From Lingula anatina (Eukaryota > Brachiopoda > Lingulata > Lingulida > Lingulidae), in the NCBI RefSeq assembly GCF_001039355.2, contig NW_019775791.1, positions 294,233 to 358,232 on the forward strand: 64,000 nt of DNA, given 5' to 3'. The notes beneath the pieces are model-generated. The model saw only the letters and a list, made by a program, of their open reading frames with translations, made no database searches and was not told where the DNA came from. Position 1 is the stretch's first letter, and each line of letters starts with the position of its first letter. This document shows positions 44,119 to 56,663 of the stretch, piece after piece. The position numbers and the translations under genes were made by a program.

Positions 44119-46186
44119 CTACTGTTGCTCGGTAAAAACGTAAAAAAAAGATGATGCAGGATGGAAAGAGTCTTTCGTGGTGTTGACAATTCTTTTCTCC
44201 ATCCTGTCTTTAAAAATATCATCCAGCTTGGGGAGATCCTGCCCGATAATCCTGCTTGCAGTTTTTACAACGTTTGTTAATTTCTTCCTTTCCTCCCCAG
44301 CTGCTCCGCTATACCATATTATAATTCCGTACACTAGAATGTTTTCAATTACACACCTGTAAAAATTGACTAAAATAGGCATGCTATCAGTAAAAGTTCT
44401 CAATGATCTTAACAAATACAGTCTTTGCCGTGCCTTCTTTACACTCTTTGCGGTGTTATCTTTCCAATTCAATTTACTGTTAAAGGTGTATACCAAGTAG
44501 TTTAAATTCCTCTACCCACCAACTTCAACATTACCTATGGTGAGTGGTACCTTTACATTCTGATTCCTTCTAAAATCCACTATCTTTCTTTGGTTTTAGC
44601 TACGTTCAAGATAAGATCATTACTCTAGCACCAGCTTAACACCGACTCAACAGATTTTCTATATGTACTCTCGTCATTATCAGTGACTAACCCCACCAGC
44701 GTAGTATCATCCGCAAATTTCATGAGAAAAGTCCCGTCGCTTACACTAGTGCAATCATAGGTAAGAAAGGAGTAAAGACGAGGTGAAAAGACGCATCCCT
44801 GTGGTGCACCGGTATTTAAGACTGTTATTTTTTAGCTAAAAGAGCCGACTTTAAGAGATTGTCTTCTATCAAAAAGAAAGTCTAAAATCCAGTCACAAAT
44901 AAAAACAGGTAGCTTNTATAAAATACAGTCTTTGCCGTGCCTTCTTTACACTCTTTGCGGTGTTATCTTTCCAGTTCAATTTACTGTTAAGGTGTATACC
45001 AAGTAGTTTAAATTCCTCTACTCTACTAACTTCAACATTACCAATGGTGAGTGGTACCTTTACATTCTGATTCCTTCTAAAATCCACTATCATTTCTTTG
45101 GTTTTAGCTACGTTCAAGATAAGATCATTACTCTCGCACCAGCTTAACACCGACTCAACAGATTCTCTATATGTACTCTCGTCGTTATCAGTAACTAGCC
45201 CCACAAGCGTAGTATCATCCGCAAATTTCATGAGAAAAGTCCCGTCGCTTACACTAGTACAATCATAGGTAAAAAGGGAGTAAAGACAAGATGAAAGGAC
45301 GCATCCCTGTGGTGCACCGGTATTTAAGACTGTTGTTTTTGAGCTAAAAGAGCCGACTTTAACAGATTGTCTTCTATCTAAAAGAAAGTCTAAAATCCAG
45401 TCACAAATAAAAACAGGTAGCTTAAGATGGTTTAAAAGTTTCAGATATAGTTTTTTTTGGCACAATTGTGTTAAAAGCTGAACTGTAGTCAATAAATAAA
45501 ATCCTTGCATAAGAATTTTTGTTATCTAAGTGTTGTAGGACAGTGTGTAGGCACAGATTAATTGCATCTTCAACATTTCTGTTAGATCGATAAGCGAACT
45601 GCAGTGGTTCCAAGGTTTTCGGCACAATTTCTTTAATAAAATTTAAAACTAATTTTTCTAAAATTTTCATGGGCACCGGAGTCAGAGCCACGGGTCTAAG
45701 ATCGTTTAAGCTGGTAACTCGGTTGGATTTAGGTACCGGGATGATAGACGCCGTCTTCCAGAGCAATGGTACTTTGCGGATTTGTAGAGACCAATTGTAA
45801 ATGACAGTAAAGACGTACGCAAGTTGGTCAGCACATAGTTTGAGAACACGAGGTGAAATTCCATCCGGCCCAGACGCCTTACGAACATTGAGATGCAGAA
45901 ATTGCCGTTTTACTTGCCAGGGGTGAATGGTGAGCGGAACTACTTCAGTATTGTCGGCTTGGGAAGTCGGAGGTAAAACCGTTGTAGAAGAACTATTGTC
46001 TTTATGAAAGCGTGCATAAAAGTCATTCAGTTTGTCCGGTAGTGACGCATCTCCTTTGTCTGCAGAGTGTTTTGAGCCCTTGTAGTTAGTAATTAAGGAT
46101 ATATTTGACCACAATTCCCTAGAGTTCTTAGTGTTAAAGCTTTCCTCTATTTTGCTTTTCATGCATTTCTTAGCCTCTTTGATCAC
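44119..46186 (-). mobile_element. L2/Rex1-like LINE reverse transcriptase, split by a contig join
   Basis: The minus strand from 46186 encodes a LINE ORF2 region: LNDFYARFHKDN, RKASGPDGISPRVLK, SIIPVPKSNR, LNDLRPVALTP, QFAYRSNRNVEDAI, then RT motif A FIDYSSAFNTI near 45470. A frame change at a T homopolymer (about 45455) leads into 45510-44893 with motif B GAPQGCVLSS, motif C KFADDTTLVG and KTKEMIVDFRR. The end (44496-44119) holds the C-terminal tail. This motif set fits the L2/Rex1 group. 44414-44915 and 44921-45422 are near-identical direct repeats joined at a single N (44916), so the element is represented partly twice. Confidence 0.85.
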
Positions 46187-46680
46187 CAGGTACAGACAGA
46201 GACACTAGGGTAAACTTTATACCTGTATCACCAGGTACAGACAGAGACACTAAGGTAAACTTTATACCTGTATCACCATATCACCAGGTACAGACAGAGA
46301 CACTATGGTGAACTTTATACCTGTTTCACCATAAAACCAGGTACAGNNNNNNNNNNNNNNNNNNNNNNNNNNNNNNNNNNNNNNNNNNNNNNNNNNNNNN
46401 NNNNNNNNNNNNNNNNNNNNNNNNNNNNNNNNNNNNNNNNNNNNNNNNNNNNNNNNNNNNNNNNNNNNNNNNNNNNNNNNNNNNNNNNNNNNNNNNNNNN
46501 NNNNNNNNNNNNNNNAGACTGAAGGTAAACTTTATACCTGTATCACCATATCACCAGGTACAGACAGAGACACTAGGGTGAACTTTATACCTGTATCACC
46601 ATATCACCAGGTACAGACAGAAACACTAGGGTGAACTTTATACCTGTATCACCAGGTACATGTTTGTCCCTGTTTCTGCC
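46187..46680. repeat. Minisatellite of ~50-57-bp units, spanning an assembly gap
   Basis: Units read ATCACCAGGTACAGACAGAG followed by ACACTAGGGTAAACTTTATA and CCTGTATCACC. Three to four copies precede and three follow the N run at 46347-46515. The array size is therefore unknown. Confidence 0.9.
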
Positions 46681-46902
46681 TTCAGTGAAATTGAAAATGC
46701 TGGTGGCTTGAATGATCATTAAGCTGAAAAGTTTTTTGATCAAACTTCCATTTAGAGGAAAGCAGCAGTGAGGGTCGGGGTGTCTTCAGTACTAAGATAC
46801 ATGTACAGGTGAAACTTTATTACCACAAGTTATTATTGAAGAGAATAATTCATTTAGTCTTACTGTTCTTCTTAATTGATCACACACTTTTTAACATTCC
46901 AG

Positions 46903-48758
46903 ATTATTGCAATGATGAACTGTTTGCTGTGTTCAAAACCAACCAATTTACCAAAGCCCTGTGGCAGCAGCTGGAGCCCATGGTTACTGGCAAAATTCTA
47001 TTTACACCAGATACCCCTCTTACTAATAAACTCATGGACAGGGTAAGAAATTGTCAGACATAAACTCCTTATATATTTTGAAATATTTAAACTTTTGATT
47101 TGGTAAAAGAAAATCAACTTGTATGATTTCCTTATTGACATTTGTTTAAGGTTGTGATCAAGTAAATTTACTTAAAAAATTATTTAAAAAAACTTTTCCA
47201 GGCTAATATGTTCTTCTCTGACTTGGGAAGAATAAGGAATGTGGCACAAGATTGGTTGGCTTACTCTCCAACTTTAAAGAACTACCTTAGCACCAGTAGC
47301 AACATTCAACTTTTAAGGGTAAGGGTTATTTTCATCCGTATCTGTTTCACCTAATTTTGTTATTTTTGATGGTCAGAAAAAATCAATTATGCAGAATCTG
47401 CTACAAGCTCAAAATTTAATGTAATCAAAGAAACTCCCTGTTGGATAAGTAGTCAAAGCCATGTGTTATATTTTACCTTCAGGATATATTAAACACTACA
47501 AGCAGAGAACAGCTTGCTCGTCTCCCAGTTCTCAGTATTGCTGTGTCCCAGTTGAATATTACTGATGCTATGTGGGAGCAGTGGAAGAACAGTTCAACCA
47601 GAGCCTACTTCCTCAGATACCTAGATAGTTCAGACTATGATGCCAATGGACTGCCCAGGTATAACTGGAAGGATTCCTTAAACTACACTGACGTGATGAT
47701 GAGGGCCATACTCAAAGCATCCCAGGTAAGGAAGATGAATCATGTTTGTTTTTAATAACTTGGGACTTTTAACAGTATTATTGTGTATGTAATATATTTG
47801 TTATGTGATTGTTAAATTGGGTAAAATGGTTATTTGGACCAGCTGTATAGAATAAGTTATAACTTTGCTAACACATTCTCCCGTGGTCTGTAAATTTCAG
47901 TGCTTTGAGTTTGAAAAGTTTGAAGGACATCCCAATGAAACTGAAATCATCAAGAGGAGCCATGAACTGATAGAAACTAACCAATTTTGGGCAGGTAGGT
48001 ACTTGATCATATACTTTAGGAAAATAACTAGTAGATGAAGTTATAACAGACAATGGGTAATGAAAAAGTGAAGGGTCCTTAAATAAAACCAGGCTGTGCA
48101 AGTCTCTCTGTACACTTTGGCCCCTAAAACTGATCAATAATAATCTGTTTATGAATTGTTCCTTTGACAACAAGGCCATTTTGAATCTTATTTCCTTTTA
48201 CTTTTATCTCTCAGCCATTGTGATAGACAATGTGGACAATGAAACCACCGTCCTGCCCACACATGTGAACTACAGACTGCGACTGAACCGGGAAAAAACT
48301 GACAACACCAGGCAAATCATGGACAAGTAAGGGATAACCACACCTTATTTTACAGATTTTTTTGTCAGTATTCACAAATTTCCAGTTAACACATTGTCTT
48401 AAAACTTCAGCAACTGCATTATTGAACTGTATTGTTTTTTTTTTACAATATTTAACTATTATGATGTTCTTTTACAGCTACACACAGGCAGCCTTTCCCA
48501 GACATGAAGTACCTGGTCTATGGATTTGCATACATCCATGATCTACTATATTAATATTTAATTGTAATGTTTATGTTACAGATACTGGCGGCCAGGTCCT
48601 AGAGCCAGTCCTTTCCCAGACCTGAAGTACCTGGTCTTTGGGTTTTCTTATATCCAGGACCTGCTGGAGAGTGCTATCATTGAGGAACACACGAGCAGTG
48701 AGGACAGGATTGGTGTCTTTGTACAGCAGTTCCCGTACCCATGCTATATCTATGACAA
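46903..48758 (+). CDS. ABCA exons: first extracellular domain (ECD1)
   Basis: Six exons. The first enters in phase 1 and contains [17 protein letters not shown], the counterpart of the conserved G-K-I-x-[YF]-T-P-D-[TS]-P segment of ABCA1/4. Later exons contain [34 protein letters not shown], then [20 protein letters not shown] and [12 protein letters not shown], matching the Y-W-x-P-G-P-R-x-x-P segment known just before TM2. Exon phases chain correctly (0, 0, 0, 1, 2, 2). A cysteine-poor, compact ECD1 compared with vertebrate ABCA1 suggests that part of the domain lies on exons upstream of the window or is absent. Confidence 0.88.
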
Positions 48759-51700
48759 GTAAGTGATCCATCCTTGAACAATCTCAAGACAATCCCCCCC
48801 CCTGCCTCCCCCCCAGACACACACACACACAAAATTACATACACCTCCTCAAGGAAAGAAAAAACACTGTTTTTGAATTATTTTTGTAGCGTTTAGATAT
48901 TTCTTTTACTGAATATATATATAAAGACAGAAATATTGGCTATTCACAAGATTCAGAGCAGGCCAGTATGCCTTTTTCCTGAGGTATGTCTCTGTTCATG
49001 GTACTGGCATGAATCTACACATTGGCTGTAGAATGTTCCACTCCATATTTCTAGGTTCACTATGGCTATCTCCAGAAGTATGCCACTGTTCATGGTACTG
49101 ACATGGATCTACACAGTGGCTGTAGAATGTTCCACTTCATATTTCTAGGTTCACTATGGCTATCTCCAGAAGTATGCCACTGTTCATGGTACTGGCATGG
49201 ATCTACACAGTGGCGATGGTGGTGAAAGGTGTTGTCCATGAGAAGGAGAGGCGTCTCAAGGAAGTGATGAAGATCATGGGACTGGGGAATGGCATCCACT
49301 GGCTGGCCTGGTTCATAAACTCCTTAGTGATGATGACTATAACAGTCATACTGCTAGTCATAACTTTACATGTAAGACATATTGATGATACACTTTTCTG
49401 AAGAAAGTTTATTTTATCAAAGCACTGTTAGAAGAAGGTTTACATTTACTGAAACAAATTTAATTTTATGAAAAAAATGGAAATTAATACTTTCGCTGAA
49501 AGCCTTATTTTGAGTGTGATTTTTTTATCAAAATAATTTAGCACACCTAATGGTGTACCCTTTTAAAATAATGATGAATCTGGGTTAGTCATGTTATGTT
49601 AGATCCTTCTTAAAACCTTTCCATTTCAGTTTGGCAGAGTACTAGAACACTCTGACCCCATTGTGTTGTTTGTCTTCCTTATGGCCTTCACGGTAGCCAC
49701 CATCAGTCAGTGCTTTCTGTTCAGTGTGTTCTTCTCCAAGGCCAACCTTGCTGCTGCATGTGGGGGATTTCTGTACTTTGTGCTGTACCTGCCTTACACT
49801 CTGATTATACAGTGGGAGGAATACATGAGCACAGGAGACAAGGCAGCCTCAGTAAGTGTGTTAGTCTCTCTCTCTATATATATATAGATATACAGTGGGA
49901 GGAATACATGAGCACAGGAGACAAGGCAGCCTCAGTAAGTGTGTTAGTCTCTCTCTCTATATATATATAGATATACAGTGGGAGGAATACATGAGCACAG
50001 GAGACAAGGCAGCCTCAGTAAGTGTGTTAGTCTCTCTCTATATATATATAGATATACAGTGGGAGGAATACATGAGCACAGGAGACAAGGCAGCCTCAGT
50101 AAGTGTGTTAGTCTCTCTCTCTATATATATATAGATATACAGTGGGAGGAATACATGAGCACAGGAGACAAGGCAGCCTCAGTAAGTGTGTTAGTCTCTC
50201 TCTATATATATATAGATATACAGTGGGAGGAATACATGAGCACAGGAGACAAGGCAGCCTCAGTAAGTTTGTTAGTCTCTCTCTCTATATATATAGATAT
50301 ACAGTGGGAGGAATACATGAGCACAGGAGACAAGGCAGCCTCAGTAAGTGTGTCAGTTGTATGTGTTGTGGGAGACAGTGAACTCACTCTGAGATATAAA
50401 ATATTGGATTGCTTAAATGAGTAGCTGATAAAGTTTTTTTTATGATTAAATTTTTTACTTTGACTCAGACTGAAATTTACTTATAAAAATTTATTAGGTT
50501 GTAAGAGAAATATACCCCATTCAGTAACATTTATTCCATATTATACATATTTGATGGTCTGGTCTCCTATCTGCAGGCCCTGCTGTCCACTGTAGCATTT
50601 GGTCTGGGCTGTGGTTACTTTGCCAAGTATGAGGAGCAGGCTGTAGGTATCCAGTGGAGTAACATTGCCAGCAGTCCACAGCCAGATGATGGCTTCAGTA
50701 TGGCTTTCTGTATCTTCATGATGCTGGTAGATGCTGTCATTTACTGGATACTTACCTGGTACATTGAGGCTGTCTTTCCAGGTAAGGTTTATCAGTGAAC
50801 ACAGAACAATGTGTATTTAAGTGTGTGTTGTTTATGTTGAGAACAGTAGTGGAAAGATTGCTGAGAAAAAACTGGCCTTGTTCTTATTTGGTCAACAAAG
50901 AAAATACAAGTATTATTTGAGTTCTCTTCATGATAACGTCACCCTACAGTAGGTCATTTGAGTAGGTCAAGTTTTCTTGTACAAACAACCTGGTGCACTG
51001 TCTGGTATCTGTTTGTCCTCCTTGCAGGTGAGTATGGCATCCCCAGACCATGGTACTTTCCTGTCACAAGGTCCTACTGGTGTGGCTTTCAGCAGAAGGA
51101 GACCAATACTGAGGAAGGGTTCAATGGACATGTGGGGAGAGTGACAGGGAACTATACCGTGTCTCATAACTATGAAATGCAGGGCAGACAGGAAGGTAAT
51201 TGTCTCTTAAAGCATTTCAAGATCAAAAGTTTGTAGATTGAGTTGAAGATTACCTCCATGATCTGATCAAGGGATTCTCTGTACAAATTGCATCTGGCAC
51301 AGCTATTTTGTATCTTTTCAGTGCCAAAAATGTGGTCATGTGTCTTGTATGCTATTAGCGTAAGAGCCTGTTCATAAAGTTGCTTAAAAGAGAAGTTTCA
51401 TTTCAGATTCAGCAGACATTGAATCAGAACCAACAAATCTTCCCTTAGGAGTTGGACTACGGAACTTACGTAAAGTATACAGGAGAGGCCAGAAGGTGGC
51501 AGTAGATGGCCTCACACTGAACTTCTATGAGGGGCAGATTACATCTTTCCTTGGTCACAATGGAGCGGGGAAAACAACCACAATGTAAGTGATCCACCAG
51601 GATTGACATAGATTATGTAGAAACAGAAGTATAAGTGTCATGTTACTTGCAGGTGGTACCATCATTCTGTGTTACTTGCAGGTCTGTTCTCACCCACTGT

Positions 51701-54700
51701 GTGTTATATTATGATTACAGGTCAGTGCTGACAGGTCTGTTCCCACCCACTGAAGGCACGGCTGTGGTGTATGGCAAAGACATCAGGACAGACATGGACA
51801 CCATCAGGAATAGTCTGGGGGTGTGTCCTCAGTATAATGTCCTTTTTGATGGGTAAGTCTCATAGATATGTTTTTTTTCTTATGAACATTAGAATTATAA
51901 AGTGAATGCTTATGTGGCAGATATTAAGTTTGATTATTCAATAAGAAAAAAAAAAATTCAATAAAAAAATTACATTGCAAGTATTTTACCAGGCTTTCTA
52001 AGTTGACAGTAGAGGAACACATGTGGTTCTATGCCAGGTTGAAGGGTTAGGGTATTTCTACATATATGTTATGTCTTATCACATTTGTATGCTGACAGTA
52101 GAGGAATGCATGTTCTATGCCAGGTTGAAGGGTTAGGGTATTTCTACATACATGTTGTCTTTTCACATTTGTAGGCTGACAGTAGAGGAACACATGTGGT
52201 TCTATGCCAGGTTGAAAGGAATGTCTGAAGCGGAAGTGAAACAGGAGATGGAGGGGATGATCAAAGATGTCGGACTCCCCCACAAGAGAGACGAGCTGTC
52301 GAAAAACTTATCAGGTTGGTTGTGTCAAGTATCAGATAGTGAAAAAATATGCCTGGTTTAGTAATTATTTGCTTTCTTTCATTTGCATGGAATTCTTATC
52401 ACATTGACTACACAAGATAAAAAAATGCTTTGTTAATATAATGCCTTATGTTAAGTTGTACATTTTGATCAAAACTAATTGATAAATTCAATGCATAGTT
52501 CTGGATTTTGAATCAAGGTATGTAATACTATGATTGCAGGTCAATATTTGTTAATATTAATGTTACTTAATATTAATGTTAACAAATATTAATATTAATA
52601 TTAATGTTACTTAATGTGTTCCTTTTCAGGTGGGATGAAGAGAAAGCTGTCTGTGGCAATAGCTTTTGTTGGTGGTTCTAAGACAGTGATTCTAGATGAA
52701 CCCACAGCAGGTGTGGACCCCTATGCCAGGAGAGCAATTTGGGATCTTTTGGTCAAGTACAGAAAAGGTACAGTGAAAGACAAATACACCATTAGGTCAC
52801 TTTGGCTGTTGAATGTAGGGTTCAAGTGCTAACTTTTTTAAATAATAAAGCAACTTAAGATGTCATTGGTTGTTTTCTTTGAGAAGGATAAGGAATTATA
52901 CTAAGTATGTCTTCCTTGCAGGTCGTACCATCATCTTGTCCACCCACCACATGGATGAAGCTGATATCTTGGGTGACAGGATAGCCATCATCTCCCTGGG
53001 CAAGCTGCGGTGCTGTGGCTCCAGTCTGTTCTTAAAGAACAAGTATGGCAGTGGTTACTATCTGACCATGGTCAAGGCTAATAGTGATGAGAAGCCAGCA
53101 GACAGACCAGTCACTGCTCTCAGTAACAGAACAGTGTCAGATATCAAGGTAAACTGGTTTATACTTGATTGTGAAGAATATCTCTTATATTTCTTGCTTA
53201 GGTTAGTAAGAGAACCATGCCAGATATCAAGGTAAACTGGTTTATGCTTGATTGTGAAGAATATCTTTCATATTTCTTGATCTTTCTTGATCCTCAGATC
53301 TATTCACAGGAAACTTAAAACGAAAACTGCTTGTTATGTCCTTTTCCAGGCACAATTTGTCTCTGAGAAAGATGAAGGTGTTGCAGATATGAGTGACACA
53401 GGGAGCAAGTCTGAGCACAGTGATAGTGACCAATCAGCCACACCTCCACCAGAGTATGAGGATCCTGTTCCCTGTGGTAAGTGTGAGGATCCTGTTCCCT
53501 GTGGTGAGGTCTGACAGCTTGACCCCATTACTTTAATTACCTTAATAGATATAACATCTACTTGATGATCATACTGGATGATCATATTCAAATTGATACA
53601 GTCAGGGGTGAATCCAGAGATATTTTTGACCGTTTTCCAACAGAAAAAATACCCGTCAATGTAACATGAAAAATTCTGACTATCTGCTGGCATACCCAGA
53701 AGACGGCCTCTGCCCTCTATTAAACCTGTCAAAATAGTAAGTAAAATGACACTGTGCACTCTTCCTGAAGCTGCCTTTATAGAATCTTGTCAGCATGGCA
53801 TTTATTAGTCTGTATATTTATGCTTTATGTTGATATGTTTTCCAGTCAAAGACAGCAGTGATGTCGCGGTCTTCGTCCAGAAGTTCATCCCCAGTGCCAA
53901 ACTTGTGGAAGACATGGGTACGGAGCTCTGCTTTCAGCTGCCTGAGGAAGGGGACCCACACGGGGGCATTTGAGGCCCTCTTCAGGGCCCTGGAGAGTAA
54001 CTTGACCAAACTTGGCATCACCAGCTATGGCATATCAGATACAACTTTGGAAGAGGTGGGTAGATAAGATTTCATGGTATCAGATACTACTTCGGAAGAG
54101 GTGGGTAGATAAGATTTCATGATATCAGATACTACTTCGGAAGAGGTGGGTAGATAAGATTTCCCCAACCTTATTTCATGAACATTATATGTGTCTTTTG
54201 AAATTTATACTCAATAAAGTTGTCATATAATAACAGTATTATACTGAAATCAATTATATATATACTGAAGTAAGACAATCCATTGTGTCTGCCAGGTGTT
54301 CTTGAAAGTGGCTGAAGAGAGTGGGGTAGATGATGTCAATGAAGAACAAACACGCAATGCATTAGAACGGTACACTGAAGGTTAGTGCTAAACCTGCTAG
54401 CTATATAACTTCAAGCAGTTGTTGCTTGATACAGATTGTACGTCACATTAAAATAACAGATCATTTTTGCTGCAATTTGACGTTCTACAGATTAAATGCA
54501 TAAATGCTAAACATAATTTACATCCAAACCTTCATAAAATTTTATATTTTACTTATGTAGGTGGTAAAATTGCCCGTCCTGTGACCCGACTTAGTTTCCG
54601 TAAAAAGAAATTGGATTTTTTCAAGAAGTCAAAGCCTGTGTTGAACATCAGTGACACCAATGAGCTTGTGGACAGTGACTTTGAAGATGCAGGTATGTTA

Positions 54701-56625
54701 GAGTCTGAGGAGGTCAGGAATTTAGACAGATATTTTCAACTATCTAGAGTTTGTTGTCGTTACATTTAGTAGGAGTCACAGGATGTCAGTTGTATGGTAG
54801 AAGATACAAATTGCTTACAAAGTAGATATTCTGAAAAAAGAAAATATATATGATGTTTCCTCTCTTGACTTCTCTCCTAAAAGCAGCAAAAGGATTACCA
54901 AGAACAGGTAGGGGGTATTCTTTACAACTAATTTCATACCTAATTTTTTATCCCAAAGTTTGCCATGGAACAGAATTCTAGATACCTTTAATGTTACACT
55001 TTTATATTAAAATAGGCACATACAAGTTTGCTTTTTTTTTTCCTTTTTGCAAACTTTCCTTTAGACCTTTATGATTGTAAAGAAAAGACTCCATCACCTA
55101 CATATGTATTTTCCATACAATTCAGTTACATTTTGCATTTTACTTTTTGCCTGATACCTTCAAAAACTATCCTTGTATTTTTTGCTCATTTTGTGATGTT
55201 TTTGTATTTTCTATCTTTACTGTCACATGTGACCAAGAAGTGAAATTTCAAACTCAGAAACATTAAAAAAATTAATATTGAAAGAAAGGAAACCATATCT
55301 TATAATGAAGTACATTCTTATTGTTGTAATTCTGCCACAAAGTGACCATGTCACCATGTATTATTTATGTCATAAAGGAACCATGTCCCTACATGTACTC
55401 TGTATATCAGACTGACACAAAATAACCATGTTACCATATATTACTTGTGTCATAAAGGAATCATGTCACCATGTAGTCTATATGCCATACCAACACAAGT
55501 TACCATGTCACTATTATGTAGAATATATGTCATACTGACACAAAGTGACCATATTACCATGTACTCTGTCTGTACACAAAGTGACCCTATCTGTATGTGT
55601 GGATTTCAGACTCAGTGGCCTCTATGCCAGTCAGTGAGGTCAGTACAGCCCAGGGTGGCGCGGGCTCCCACAAGGTGACTGGTCTGGCTCATACCAAGGA
55701 CCAGTTCCTGGCGCTGTTTGTGAAAAGGTTCCACCATGTCAGGAGGAGCTATAAAGGATTTGTGTGTGAGGTATGGACACATCTATATGATGCTGATATA
55801 AAGATATTAAAGTAGTTGATGTCATTTGTGTGTGAGGTATGGACACATCTGTATGATGCTGATATAAAGATATTAAAGTAGTTGATGTCATTTAAATGTG
55901 TAAAGAAATATTCTGGGGAGGGAAGTAAAATTTTGTTATGGAACATTTATAAATAAATACCATCATTTCAGTACAATAGAAATAATATCACATCTGAGTA
56001 TAAAGAAAATGATGTCACAATAATATTCCACATTTCAGATCCTCCTGCCAGAGATGTTTGTCGGTATTGCTATGATCTTCGCTAAGATAATATTCCACAT
56101 TTCAGATCCTCCTGCCGGCAATATTTGTCTGTATTGCTATGATCTTCACTAAGATAATATTCCACATTTCAGATCCTCCTGCCAGAGATATTTGTCTGTA
56201 TTGCTATGATCTTCACTAAGATAATATTCCACATTTCAGATCCTCCTGCCAGAGATATTTGTCTGTATTGCTATGATCTTCACTAAGATAATATTCCACA
56301 TTTCAGATCCTCCTGCCAGAGATATTTGTCTGTATTGCTATGATCTTCACTAAGATAATATTCCACATTTCAGATCCTCCTGCCAGCAATATTTGTCTGT
56401 ATTGCTATGATCTTCACTAAGATAATCCCTGTGATCAAAGAGAACCCAGCATTGGAGCTTCAACCCTGGATGTATGTCCCTATTACTGGGACCAACCCTC
56501 ATCTTACCGTGTTCTACACGTGAGTATTAAATAATACTATTAATGGGACCAACCCTCACCTTACCATGTTCTAGGCATGAGTATTAAATATTACTATTAC
56601 TGGGACCAACCCTCATCTTACAGTG

Positions 56626-56663
<38 letters not shown>

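Noticed and set aside
49710-50424. Long overlapping frames reading through the 81-83-bp array
   Set aside because: They arise because two unit lengths keep frames open; only the first unit is the true exon end, and the frames include intron sequence.
53858-54067. 69-residue Ser-rich alternative frame in the ABCA regulatory exon
   Set aside because: Its first half is an out-of-frame reading; the second half is the true frame after the one-base shift, so it is not a separate gene.
56033-56440. Regularly spaced 67-bp array considered as a CRISPR-like or satellite structure
   Set aside because: Units are contiguous tandem copies of an exon start with acceptor, no spacers exist, and the context is a eukaryotic gene.
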